DNA from: Faecalimonas sp.
GTDB taxonomy: Bacteria; Bacillota; Clostridia; Lachnospirales; Lachnospiraceae
Direction: 5' to 3'
NCBI GenBank assembly: GCA_020024645.1
Contig: JAHHTN010000015.1
Coordinates: forward strand, 1-36,922
DNA length: 36,922 nucleotides
Position numbers and translations under genes: made by a program. The notes beneath the pieces are model-generated. The model had not been told where the DNA came from, did no database searches, and saw only the letters and a program-made list of their open reading frames with translations. Below are positions 27,203 through 36,868 of this stretch, in pieces. The number at the start of each line of letters is the position of its first letter. Positions within the stretch are counted from its first letter, which is position 1.

Positions 27203-27231
27203 ATTATAAGATATAATGGAGAGAATTACAA
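27203..27231 (-). promoter_or_regulatory. promoter and LysR-box-like palindrome for the LysR gene
   Basis: On the minus strand TTGTAA (27231-27226), a 17-nt spacer and TATAAT (27208-27203). The -10 lies within ATTATA-AGA-TATAAT (27203-27217), a palindrome containing the T-N11-A form of LysR sites, so autoregulation is possible. Confidence 0.5.
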
Positions 27232-27321
27232 GATAAAAAAGAATGACTATATAATAAGAGAATGATATAATAAATTCATAAGAAAAAAATGTAATTGATT
27301 TGCTGTGAAGAAAGGAAGAAA

Positions 27322-28023
27322 ATGAGAATAATACATAGAATAGTTGCTTGTTTAACAGTAGTTTCGACAATCATTGTTCTACTTATTGCTTCTGCAGAGT
27401 TAGCAATTTATGTGGATTTTCGTTTTTATGAAAAGGAATATGAGAAATATCAGGTTTTAGATGATTTAGAAATGAAGATGGAAGATGTGATGTTTGTTAC
27501 CTATGAAATGATGGATTATTTACATGGAAAGCGAACAGATTTGATTGTAAGCACAACAGTAGATGGCGAAGAACGAGAATTTTTTAATAACAGAGAAAAA
27601 CAACATATGGAAGATGTACAGAATATATTTTTGGGAGGAATAAAGTTAAGAAATATTGCGTCTATTATTATGATAGTAGGAGTAATCATTTTAATTTATT
27701 CAAGAGCAAAGTGGAAAATGCTTCTAGCTAAATGGTATATGGGAATTACTAGTATAATGATCATAGCAGGAGTCGGAATTGGGTATATATTTTCAAAGGA
27801 TTTTAGTAAATATTTTGTAAAGTTCCATGAGATTTTTTTTGATAATGATTTGTGGCTTTTAGATCCAGACACAGACTTAATGATTCGTATGTTACCAGAA
27901 GGCTTTTTTGTAGATTTTTCTGTGAGAATAGGAATTTTTGTGACGATAGCATTGGTAGTAAACTTTATAGCAAGTTTTTGTATTTATCGCAGTCAAAGAA
28001 ATAAAATAAGTGAAACTTATTAA
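27322..28023 (+). CDS. TIGR01906 (DUF1461) integral membrane protein
   Basis: 233 residues from ATG 27322 (AAAGGAAG upstream). It has four predicted helices: about 10-30, 108-128, 135-155 and 202-222. The extracytoplasmic loop after helix 1 carries the family pattern DFRFYEKEYEKY, MMDYLHGKRTDL, EEREFFNNREKQHMEDV. That pattern identifies the TIGR01906 family of clostridial and lactobacillar membrane proteins, whose function is not known. It lies between a divergent LysR gene and purL, without a clear terminator before purL. Confidence 0.85.
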   Translation: MRIIHRIVACLTVVSTIIVLLIASAELAIYVDFRFYEKEYEKYQVLDDLEMKMEDVMFVTYEMMDYLHGKRTDLIVSTTVDGEEREFFNNREKQHMEDVQNIFLGGIKLRNIASIIMIVGVIILIYSRAKWKMLLAKWYMGITSIMIIAGVGIGYIFSKDFSKYFVKFHEIFFDNDLWLLDPDTDLMIRMLPEGFFVDFSVRIGIFVTIALVVNFIASFCIYRSQRNKISETY

Positions 28024-28111
28024 TAAATTAAGATATATTAATTTCTTTAATGAAATAAAATGAGTTAAAATGCAACTAGAAGTAAATGTACCTATTAAGA
28101 TGGAGGAAATT

Positions 28112-31100
28112 ATGAGTAGTGTAAAACGCGTATATGTAGAAAAAAAACCAGAATTTGCAGTACATGCAAAAGAGTTACGTCAAGAAGTAGAAAACTATTT
28201 AGGAATTAAGACGATTACAAATGTAAGAGTATTAAATCGTTATGATATTGAAAATCTTTCGGAAGAAACATTTGAGAGAGCGTGTAACGGAGTGTTTGCA
28301 GAGCCTCCTGTAGATGTATTGTATCAGGAAACATTTGATGTAGCTGAGGGGAGTCGAGTGTTTTCGGTAGAATATTTGCCAGGACAGTTTGATCAGCGTG
28401 CAGATTCAGCAGTTCAGTGTGTACAGTTTATTAAAGAAGATGAACAACCGGTAATCAAAACTGCTACTACTTATGTTATAGAAGGAAATATTTCAGACGA
28501 AGAATTTGACGCAGTGAAAACACATTGTATTAATCCAGTAGATTCACGAGAAGCGGATTCAGAAAAGCCAGAAACGCTTTTGACTACATTTGAAGAACCA
28601 GAAGATGTAAAGATTTTTAATGGTTTTAAAGATATGGCAGAGACAGAGTTAAAAGAATTATATGATTCTTTGGGCCTAGCTATGACGTTCAAAGATTTTC
28701 TGCATATTCAAGGATATTTTAAAGGAGAAGAAGATAGAGATCCTTCTATGACAGAAATCCGTGTATTAGATACATATTGGTCTGATCATTGTCGTCATAC
28801 AACATTTTCAACAGAGTTGAAAGAAGTGACATTTGGCGAAGGTGATTACAAAGAACCGATTGTTAATTCATATAAACAATATTTATCAGATCATAGTGAA
28901 ATTTTCAAAGGACGAGAAGATAAATTCGTATGTCTGATGGATTTAGCACTTATGGCAATGCGTAAACTAAAAAGAGATGGTAAATTAACAGATCAGGAAG
29001 AATCAGAAGAAATTAATGCTTGTAGTATTGTTGTTCCCGTTACTGTAGATGGAGTGGAAGAAGAATGGCTTGTGAATTTTAAAAACGAGACACATAATCA
29101 TCCAACGGAGATTGAACCATTTGGTGGTGCTGCTACGTGTTTGGGAGGTGCAATTAGAGACCCGCTTTCAGGACGCACTTACGTTTATCAGGCAATGCGT
29201 GTGACAGGAGCTGCAGATCCTACAGTTTCTGTTAAAGAAACAATGAAAGGAAAACTTCCACAGAAAAAGTTGGTAACAGGAGCTGCACATGGGTATAGTT
29301 CTTATGGTAATCAGATTGGACTTGCAACAGGGGCAGTAAAAGAGATTTATCATCCTGATTATGTAGCAAAACGTATGGAAATTGGTGCGGTTCTTGGTGC
29401 TGCTCCACGAAGAGCAGTAATTAGAGAAACATCAGATCCTGGTGATATTATTATCTTATTAGGTGGACGTACAGGACGTGACGGTTGTGGGGGAGCAACG
29501 GGTTCATCTAAAGTACATACAGAAGAATCTATTGAAACATGTGGGGCAGAAGTGCAAAAAGGAAATCCACCAACAGAACGTAAAATTCAACGTTTATTCA
29601 GAAGAGAAGAAGTAAGTAAATTAATTAAAAAATGTAATGACTTTGGTGCGGGTGGAGTTTCTGTAGCAATTGGAGAACTTGCAGCGGGATTAAAAGTAGA
29701 TTTAGATAAAGTTCCTAAAAAATATGCAGGACTTGACGGAACAGAGATTGCTATTTCTGAATCTCAGGAACGTATGGCTGTCGTTGTGGATCCAAAAGAT
29801 GTAGAGAAATTTTTAGGATATGCAAAAGAAGAAAATCTTGAAGCTATTGAAGTTGCTGTTGTAACAGCAAGTCCTAGACTTGTATTAAACTGGAGAGGAA
29901 AAGAAATTGTAAATATTTCAAGAGCATTTCTTGATACAAATGGAGCTCATCAAGAAACAACAGTTAAGGTAGATGTGCCAAATAGAGAAAATAGTGTTCT
30001 TGTTCGCTCAAAAGTAGATGATGTTAAAGGAAAGTGGTTAGATACATTACAGGACTTAAATGTATGTTCGCAAAAAGGTCTTGTAGAAATGTTTGATGGT
30101 TCGATTGGTGCAGGTTCTGTCTTTATGCCACATGGTGGAAAATATCAGATGACAGAAACACAATCAATGGTTGCTAAATTGCCAGTGTTAAAAGGAAAAT
30201 GTGATACAGTAACAATGATGAGTTATGGATTTGATCCATACTTGTCTAGTTGGAGTCCGTATCATGGTGCAGTGTATGCAGTTCTTGAATCTGTAGCGAA
30301 AATTGTTGCTAATGGTGGAGATTATAAGAAGATTCATTTGACTTTCCAAGAATATTTCCGTCGTATGACAGAAGAGCCAAGTAGATGGAGTCAACCGTTT
30401 GCGGCATTATTAGGAGCGTACAGTGTTCAATTAGGTCTAGGACTTGCATCAATAGGTGGAAAAGATAGTATGTCAGGTACATTCCAAGATATTGATGTTC
30501 CTCCTACATTGGTATCATTTGCGGTAGATGTTGCGGAACAAAATGATATTATTACACCAGAATTAAAAACAGCAGGGAATAAGTTGGTATGGCTTCATAT
30601 TGATACAGATAAATATGATTTACCGGTATATGAAAGTGTTATGGAACAGTATGGTAAATTTAGAAATGATGTACAAGCTGGAAAAATTGTATCTGCGTAT
30701 GCATTAGATCGTCATGGAATTGCCGCTGCTGTAAGTAAAATGGCTTTTGGTAATGGAATGGGTATAGAAATTTATCCAACTGTAGAAAAAGAGGATTTAT
30801 TTGCTTGTTATTTTGGAGATATGGTTGCAGAAGTTCCAGCAAATGAAGTGGATAATCTTACAATCTCTTATGCAGTTATTGGAGAAGTGACTGATAAGGG
30901 CGTAATTACATATGGAGATATGACAATAGGATTAGATGAAGCGGTAGCAACATGGAAAGCACCACTTGAAAAAGTATTTCCTTCTGTATCGGGAGAAAAT
31001 AAAGAAAAAACTCTAATTGAAAACAAACTATACGAAACTTCAAATATTTATGTATGTAAAAATAAAGTTGCAAAACCTACAGTGTTTATTCCGGTATTCC

Positions 31101-31870
31101 CAGGAACAAATTGTGAATATGATAGTGCGAAAGCATTTGAACGTGCAGGTGCTGATGTTGTTACAAAAATTTTCCGTAATCTAGATGCAGCAGATATTCG
31201 TGATTCGGTTGCTGAATTTGAAAAAATTATTGGACAATCTCAAATGATTATGTTCCCAGGCGGATTTAGTGCTGGAGATGAACCAGATGGTTCTGCTAAA
31301 TTCTTTGCGACTGCATTCCAGAATGCTAAGTTAAAAGAGGCAGTAGAAAAATTAATTAATGAAAGAGATGGTCTTGTACTTGGAATTTGTAATGGATTCC
31401 AAACGTTGATTAAATTAGGACTAGTACCTTATGGAAAAATTTGTGGTCAAACAGAAAATGCACCAACATTGACATATAACACAATAGGACGTCATATTTC
31501 TAAAATGGTTTATACAAAAGTGGTAACGAATAAATCACCATGGTTACAAGGAGCGGAACTTGGAGGGGTTTATACGAATCCAGCTTCGCATGGAGAAGGA
31601 CGTTTTGTAGCATCTGAGGATGTGCTAAAAGAACTGTTTGCTAATGGTCAAGTAGCAACACAATATTGCGATTTGAATGGTAATATTACTATGGATGAAG
31701 AATGGAATCCAAATGGTTCGTATAAAGCTATTGAAGGTATTACAAGTCCAGATGGCCGTGTGCTTGGTAAAATGGCTCATTCTGAGCGACGTGGAGATGG
31801 AGTTGCAATTAATATCTTTGGAGAGCAAGATATGAAGATATTTGAATCTGGCGTAAAATATTTTAAATAA
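28112..31870 (+). CDS. purL: phosphoribosylformylglycinamidine synthase, single-chain clade II
   Basis: About 1252 residues from ATG 28112 (GGAGG at 28102-28106); the frame opens at 28070 but lacks a ribosome-binding site there. One chain carries the ATP-dependent synthetase part (TYWSDHCRHTTF, KNETHNHPTEIEPFGGAAT, SIGGKDSMSGT) and a C-terminal glutaminase (from about residue 1000) with the nucleophile in GICNGFQTL and the His-Glu of SHGEGRF. It converts FGAR to FGAM in purine synthesis. This long form without separate PurS and PurQ is the clade II enzyme of clostridia (TIGR01857). No purine riboswitch or other pur gene is adjacent. Confidence 0.97.
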   Translation: MSSVKRVYVEKKPEFAVHAKELRQEVENYLGIKTITNVRVLNRYDIENLSEETFERACNGVFAEPPVDVLYQETFDVAEGSRVFSVEYLPGQFDQRADSAVQCVQFIKEDEQPVIKTATTYVIEGNISDEEFDAVKTHCINPVDSREADSEKPETLLTTFEEPEDVKIFNGFKDMAETELKELYDSLGLAMTFKDFLHIQGYFKGEEDRDPSMTEIRVLDTYWSDHCRHTTFSTELKEVTFGEGDYKEPIVNSYKQYLSDHSEIFKGREDKFVCLMDLALMAMRKLKRDGKLTDQEESEEINACSIVVPVTVDGVEEEWLVNFKNETHNHPTEIEPFGGAATCLGGAIRDPLSGRTYVYQAMRVTGAADPTVSVKETMKGKLPQKKLVTGAAHGYSSYGNQIGLATGAVKEIYHPDYVAKRMEIGAVLGAAPRRAVIRETSDPGDIIILLGGRTGRDGCGGATGSSKVHTEESIETCGAEVQKGNPPTERKIQRLFRREEVSKLIKKCNDFGAGGVSVAIGELAAGLKVDLDKVPKKYAGLDGTEIAISESQERMAVVVDPKDVEKFLGYAKEENLEAIEVAVVTASPRLVLNWRGKEIVNISRAFLDTNGAHQETTVKVDVPNRENSVLVRSKVDDVKGKWLDTLQDLNVCSQKGLVEMFDGSIGAGSVFMPHGGKYQMTETQSMVAKLPVLKGKCDTVTMMSYGFDPYLSSWSPYHGAVYAVLESVAKIVANGGDYKKIHLTFQEYFRRMTEEPSRWSQPFAALLGAYSVQLGLGLASIGGKDSMSGTFQDIDVPPTLVSFAVDVAEQNDIITPELKTAGNKLVWLHIDTDKYDLPVYESVMEQYGKFRNDVQAGKIVSAYALDRHGIAAAVSKMAFGNGMGIEIYPTVEKEDLFACYFGDMVAEVPANEVDNLTISYAVIGEVTDKGVITYGDMTIGLDEAVATWKAPLEKVFPSVSGENKEKTLIENKLYETSNIYVCKNKVAKPTVFIPVFPGTNCEYDSAKAFERAGADVVTKIFRNLDAADIRDSVAEFEKIIGQSQMIMFPGGFSAGDEPDGSAKFFATAFQNAKLKEAVEKLINERDGLVLGICNGFQTLIKLGLVPYGKICGQTENAPTLTYNTIGRHISKMVYTKVVTNKSPWLQGAELGGVYTNPASHGEGRFVASEDVLKELFANGQVATQYCDLNGNITMDEEWNPNGSYKAIEGITSPDGRVLGKMAHSERRGDGVAINIFGEQDMKIFESGVKYFK

Positions 31871-31882
31871 AAGTATACATAG

Positions 31883-31914
31883 AAAACGGAGGAGTGTAGA
31901 CTCCCCGTTTTTTG
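31883..31914 (+). terminator. intrinsic terminator after purL
   Basis: AAAACGGAGGAG (31883-31894) pairs with CTCCCCGTTTT (31901-31911) with one bulged base, followed by a T-run. Confidence 0.85.
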
Positions 31915-31940
31915 TGTGAAAAAATTTGTCATAATAAAGG

Positions 31941-31968
31941 TTGCTGAAAAAATATGTTGTGTTATAAT
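31941..31968 (+). promoter_or_regulatory. sigma-A type promoter for the KdpE-like gene
   Basis: TTGCTG (31941-31946), a 16-nt spacer and consensus TATAAT (31963-31968), 40 nt before the ATG. Confidence 0.6.
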
Positions 31969-32007
31969 GGCGATATATGAAATGGCAGATAAGAGGAGAA
32001 GAAGAAG

Positions 32008-32715
32008 ATGAATAAACCATTGATATTAGTTGTGGATGATGATAAAGCTATTCGCAGTTTAATTACGACCATACTGGAAGCACAGGAATATCGTTTTCAT
32101 GCTGTATCTAATGGAATGCAAGGGCTTTTAGAAGTGGCATCGCAGAAACCAGATGTATTACTACTTGACTTGGGACTTCCAGACATAGATGGAATAGAGG
32201 TAATACAGAAAGTACGTTCTTGGTCAAATGTACCAATTATTGTAATTAGTTCAAGAAGTGAAGATAAAGATAAAATATTAGCTTTGGATTCAGGAGCTGA
32301 TGATTATTTGACAAAACCTTTTTCTGTTGATGAGTTGTTGGCGAGAATTCGTGTAGTATTACGTAGAGAAAGTTGTAAAGTTTATTCTAATTTTGAACAG
32401 ACGGAATTTGTTAATGGTGAATTACGGATTAATTATGCATCTGGATGTGCTTATATAAAAGAAAGAGAATTGCATTTAACACCTATAGAATATAAATTAC
32501 TTGTTTTATTATCAAAAAATGTTGGGAAAGTAATGACTCATACATATCTGACGAGAGAAATTTGGGGAAATTCATGGGAAAGTGATGTGGCATCTTTACG
32601 GGTTTTCATGGCAACCCTACGAAAGAAGATTGAAGAAAACCCACAAAATCCACAATACATACAAACTCACGTTGGAGTCGGCTATCGGATGATACATGTA
32701 CCAATTAGTAAGTAA
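32008..32715 (+). CDS. kdpE: KdpE-like OmpR-family response regulator without an adjacent kinase
   Basis: A 235-residue regulator. The receiver has VVDDDKAIR, the phospho-acceptor Asp 54 in LLLDLGLPDIDG and YLTKPF. The C-terminal winged helix has LTPIEYKLLVLL and the KdpE-like ending SLRVFMATLRKKIEENP, GVGYRM. KdpE normally works with the KdpD kinase on potassium-uptake genes. No KdpD gene is next to it here; instead it converges on trkA/trkH, another potassium system, overlapping trkA by 11 bp at the 3' ends. Control of the trk genes is a fair inference. The kdp name rests on similarity only. Confidence 0.85.
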   Translation: MNKPLILVVDDDKAIRSLITTILEAQEYRFHAVSNGMQGLLEVASQKPDVLLLDLGLPDIDGIEVIQKVRSWSNVPIIVISSRSEDKDKILALDSGADDYLTKPFSVDELLARIRVVLRRESCKVYSNFEQTEFVNGELRINYASGCAYIKERELHLTPIEYKLLVLLSKNVGKVMTHTYLTREIWGNSWESDVASLRVFMATLRKKIEENPQNPQYIQTHVGVGYRMIHVPISK

Positions 32716-33349
32716 ATGAATGAATTACTTTTTTATGTCCCATAATAATTAAAGTTTCACTTTTAGTGAAAATATGTTCTGGATGAGGAAGAGGGAAGAT
32801 TTCCCCCTCTTTTTTTATTGCAAGAATACTGATGTTATAACGATTTCGAATTGCTTTTTCAATAATGCTTTTACCTATCCAATTTGCTGGAACAGCAATT
32901 TCACATATGGCTGTATCAGGTGTGAGTTCGATATAGTCAAAGATATTTTTGGAACCATATTTTATTGCAAGACGTTCAGCCATTTCTCGTTCAGCATAGA
33001 CAACGTGGTCAGCCCCATTTCTAAGTAATAATTTGCGATGAACATCACGGCAAGCACGTGCTAGAATATATTTTGCTCCAAAATCTTTTAAAAGAACTGT
33101 AATTTCTAAGGCGCTTTGGAAATTATCGCCAATGGCAACAACACATAAATCAAAATTATTAATACCTAAAGATTTAATGAAAGACTCATTTGTAGCGTCT
33201 GCGATTTGGATATCATTTAAAATATCAATGGCGTTATCCGCACGTTCTTCATTTTTTTCGATGGCAAGGACAGAGTTTCCTTCCTCAATAAATTTTTTTG
33301 TCATATGGCGACCAAAACGCCCAAGTCCAATAACTAAAATAGATTTCAT
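32705..33349 (-). CDS. trkA: TrkA/KtrA-type potassium uptake regulatory subunit
   Basis: A 214-residue cytoplasmic RCK protein. The N-terminal Rossmann domain has VIGLGRFGRHM (GxGxxG) with the acidic residue after the second strand (LAIEKNEE), VADATN-type IQIADATNESFIKSLG and a C-terminal RCK_C domain (about 135-214). It binds NAD(H) or ATP and gates the TrkH channel. It is 15 nt downstream of trkH on the minus strand, so they form one operon. Its stop lies inside the converging regulator gene. Confidence 0.93.
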   Translation of the reverse strand: MKSILVIGLGRFGRHMTKKFIEEGNSVLAIEKNEERADNAIDILNDIQIADATNESFIKSLGINNFDLCVVAIGDNFQSALEITVLLKDFGAKYILARACRDVHRKLLLRNGADHVVYAEREMAERLAIKYGSKNIFDYIELTPDTAICEIAVPANWIGKSIIEKAIRNRYNISILAIKKEGEIFPLPHPEHIFTKSETLIIMGHKKVIHSFTY

Positions 33350-33364
33350 AGTATATTCACTCCA

Positions 33365-34726
33365 TTATCCAATTTGAATTTTCTCCAACGGTGATGTTGA
33401 AGGTGCTTGTTTTTTTGTAAATGAGAATGCTAAAAGCATTGTTAATGAGCCAACTCTTCCGAATATCATTAAAAAGGCAAGAAGACTATGAGAAAGAGTA
33501 CTCAATCCAGGAGTTATTCCTGTTGTTAAACCTACTGTTGCAATAGCAGATACACTTTCAAAAATAGAATCCAGTAAGTTTATTTCTTCTATACGAGAAA
33601 TAAACATTCCGATGGATAAAGAAAGTGTGATGTATAAAATAAATACACAAGTTGCTTTCCTTGTAATACAATCCTCCAAACGTCTTCCGAAGATTTCCGA
33701 AGATTTTCGGTTTCGGAATGTAGTAAGGACAGAAAGAAAAAGTACAGCGAAAGTAGTTGTTTTAATTCCACCAGCAGTTGATCCGGGTGAACCACCTACA
33801 AGCATGAGGAGAATCATAATAAATTGCCCTGTCTGTGTAAGGCTAGCAAGATCAATTGTATTAAATCCCGCGGTTCTTGAACTAACTGATTGAAAACTTG
33901 AGGCTGCTAATTGTTCAGATAAAGAAAGCTTTTCAAACATAGGAGTACCTTGTTCACAAATAAATAGAAGTAAACCACCACCTACAATAAGAAAAACGGT
34001 TACGGATAGTACAAGTTTTGTATGTAAGTGCATTTTATGAAAATGCCATTTCGTTGTAAGAATATCATGCCATACAAAAAATCCAAGACCTCCAATAATA
34101 ATAAGTAACATGATGATGATGTTTACATACCAATTTCCAATTTCTCCGGTTAGAGAAGAGTATGGTTGTACAGTTCCCATTAAATCAAATCCAGCATTAC
34201 AAAAAGCGGAAATACTGTGGAATATAGAATACCAAATGCCTTTTTTTAGTCCAAATAAGGAGCAAAAATGGAAAGAAAGTAAAAGTGCACCTAGTCCTTC
34301 GATAAGAAACGTACCTATTATAATGAAACGTGTCATCTTAACAATTCCACCAATTTGTGGTGCTGATACGGAGTTTTGCATCAATGAACGAGATACAAGC
34401 CCAATTTTTCTCTTAGTAATAGTCATAATCGAAATACAAAGAGTCATAAATCCGATTCCGCCTACTTGTATTAGACCAAGAATAACAACTTGTCCAAAAA
34501 AAGACCAATGAGTGTAAGTATCAACTTTAATTAGTCCAGTTACGCAAGTTGCTGAAGTTGCGGTAAAAAATCCTGTAAAGAAATTTGCATCTTGTGGCTG
34601 ACGTACAGCAACTGGAAGACTTAAAAGGCATGAACCAATTAAGATGATCGTACAATACCCAAATAAAAGAATCTTCATCGGAGAAAGATGAAGAAAATAA
34701 TTTTGAACTTTATGTATAGTTGACAT
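33365..34726 (-). CDS. trkH: TrkH/KtrB-type potassium transporter membrane subunit
   Basis: A 453-residue membrane protein with four repeated pore motifs. The P-loops read SATCVTGL, ISAFCNAGFDL, SSRTAGFNTIDL and IATVGLTTGITPG; each has the selectivity-filter Gly of the Trk/Ktr/HKT superfamily. It carries K+ inward under control of TrkA. SPGSTAGGIKTTTFAVLFLS is a family landmark in the third repeat. AGAGGTAA precedes ATG on the minus strand. The size is closer to KtrB than to the longer proteobacterial TrkH. Confidence 0.95.
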   Translation of the reverse strand: MSTIHKVQNYFLHLSPMKILLFGYCTIILIGSCLLSLPVAVRQPQDANFFTGFFTATSATCVTGLIKVDTYTHWSFFGQVVILGLIQVGGIGFMTLCISIMTITKRKIGLVSRSLMQNSVSAPQIGGIVKMTRFIIIGTFLIEGLGALLLSFHFCSLFGLKKGIWYSIFHSISAFCNAGFDLMGTVQPYSSLTGEIGNWYVNIIIMLLIIIGGLGFFVWHDILTTKWHFHKMHLHTKLVLSVTVFLIVGGGLLLFICEQGTPMFEKLSLSEQLAASSFQSVSSRTAGFNTIDLASLTQTGQFIMILLMLVGGSPGSTAGGIKTTTFAVLFLSVLTTFRNRKSSEIFGRRLEDCITRKATCVFILYITLSLSIGMFISRIEEINLLDSIFESVSAIATVGLTTGITPGLSTLSHSLLAFLMIFGRVGSLTMLLAFSFTKKQAPSTSPLEKIQIG

Positions 34727-34841
34727 AATAAATTACCTCTTTACTAAAAATAGTCAAATCATATAAATAATAAGAGTTTAATAATTAAAAGAGTATAAAG
34801 AAAAGCAGTATAGTATAAAGATTTTATAAAAAAAATAGTTC

Positions 34842-34870
34842 TTGAATTTCATAAGATAATACATTATACT
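34842..34870 (+). promoter_or_regulatory. sigma-A type promoter for gdhA
   Basis: TTGAAT (34842-34847), a 17-nt spacer and TATACT (34865-34870). The predicted start near 34877 gives a leader of about 70 nt. Confidence 0.6.
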
Positions 34871-34876
34871 AATAAA

Positions 34877-34920
34877 GTGTTAAAAACACAAAAGCCGTAC
34901 AGAAGATAGTCTGCACGGCT
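34877..34920 (+). promoter_or_regulatory. structured gdhA leader (two hairpins)
   Basis: A small hairpin GTGTT-AAA-AACAC (34877-34889) is followed by a larger one, AGCCGTACAGA (34893-34903) with TCTGCACGGCT (34910-34920), one A-C mismatch, then GATTTT. It could be an attenuator or a 5' stabilising structure; it matches no riboswitch class I recognise. Confidence 0.5.
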
Positions 34921-34933
34921 GATTTTGAATTAG

Positions 34934-36280
<1,347 letters not shown>

Positions 36281-36302
36281 TACAGTTTTTGGAAGATAAA
36301 AG

Positions 36303-36347
36303 GATTTGCCAAAATAATTCGAATAGTCGAGTTTATTTTGGCAAATC
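36303..36347 (+). terminator. inverted repeat after gdhA, probable terminator
   Basis: GATTTGCCAAAATAA (36303-36317) pairs perfectly with TTATTTTGGCAAATC (36333-36347) around a 15-nt loop. The T-run after it is weak, so termination may rest on the long stem. Confidence 0.7.
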
Positions 36348-36377
36348 TCGTTAAAAATAAAAAAAGTAAAAAAAGTG

Positions 36378-36407
36378 TTGACAATTCAATAAATATAATA
36401 GTATAAT
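36378..36407 (+). promoter_or_regulatory. promoter of the tRNA array
   Basis: Consensus TTGACA (36378-36383), an 18-nt spacer and TATAAT (36402-36407), 36 nt before the first tRNA. Confidence 0.75.
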
Positions 36408-36442
36408 AACGAAGCAGGTTTGAGTTGCAAACAATAAAATAT

Positions 36443-36516
36443 GGCGGGATAGCTCAGTTGGCTAGAGCATACGGTTCATACCCGTAGTGTCGCTGGTTCG
36501 AATCCAGTTCCCGCTA
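36443..36516 (+). tRNA. tRNA-Met (CAU), copy 1
   Basis: A 74-nt cloverleaf. The acceptor GGCGGGA pairs with TCCCGCT (G1-U72, as in the elongator tRNA-Met of Bacillus); the anticodon loop is GTTCATACC with CAU; the T arm is CTGG-TTCGAAT-CCAG. The G1-U72 pair and lack of a C1-A72 mismatch argue for elongator rather than initiator. CCA is not encoded. Confidence 0.95.
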
Positions 36517-36522
36517 CTATAT

Positions 36523-36595
36523 GGGATCATAGCTCAGCTGGGAGAGCACCTGCCTTACAAGCAGGGGGTCACAGGTTCGAGCCCTGTTGGTCCCA
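36523..36595 (+). tRNA. tRNA-Val (UAC), copy 1
   Basis: A 73-nt cloverleaf with acceptor GGGATCA/TGGTCCC, anticodon arm CCTGC-CTTACAA-GCAGG (anticodon UAC, reads GUA) and T arm ACAGG-TTCGAGC-CCTGT. CCA is not encoded. It lies 6 nt after tRNA-Met copy 1. Confidence 0.96.
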
Positions 36596-36615
36596 TATAA
36601 TTTAAAACAGAATAT

Positions 36616-36689
36616 GGCGGGATAGCTCAGTTGGCTAGAGCATACGGTTCATACCCGTAGTGTCGCTGGTTCGAATCCAGTTCCCGCTA
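36616..36689 (+). tRNA. tRNA-Met (CAU), copy 2
   Basis: Identical to copy 1, exactly 173 nt downstream, with the same flanks. Confidence 0.95.
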
Positions 36690-36695
36690 CTATAT

Positions 36696-36768
36696 GGGAT
36701 CATAGCTCAGCTGGGAGAGCACCTGCCTTACAAGCAGGGGGTCACAGGTTCGAGCCCTGTTGGTCCCA
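36696..36768 (+). tRNA. tRNA-Val (UAC), copy 2
   Basis: Identical to copy 1, 173 nt downstream. Confidence 0.96.
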
Positions 36769-36788
36769 TATAATTTAAAACAGAATAT

Positions 36789-36862
36789 GGCGGGATAGCT
36801 CAGTTGGCTAGAGCATACGGTTCATACCCGTAGTGTCGCTGGTTCGAATCCAGTTCCCGCTA
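36789..36862 (+). tRNA. tRNA-Met (CAU), copy 3
   Basis: Identical to copies 1 and 2, another 173 nt downstream. Confidence 0.95.
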
Positions 36863-36868
36863 CTATAT

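Noticed and set aside
28024-28111. Possible purine riboswitch ahead of purL
   Set aside because: The leader is short and AT-rich, and I could not find the conserved purine aptamer elements.
32774-33377. Plus-strand frames opposite trkA
   Set aside because: They are antisense shadows of a clearly conserved RCK protein.
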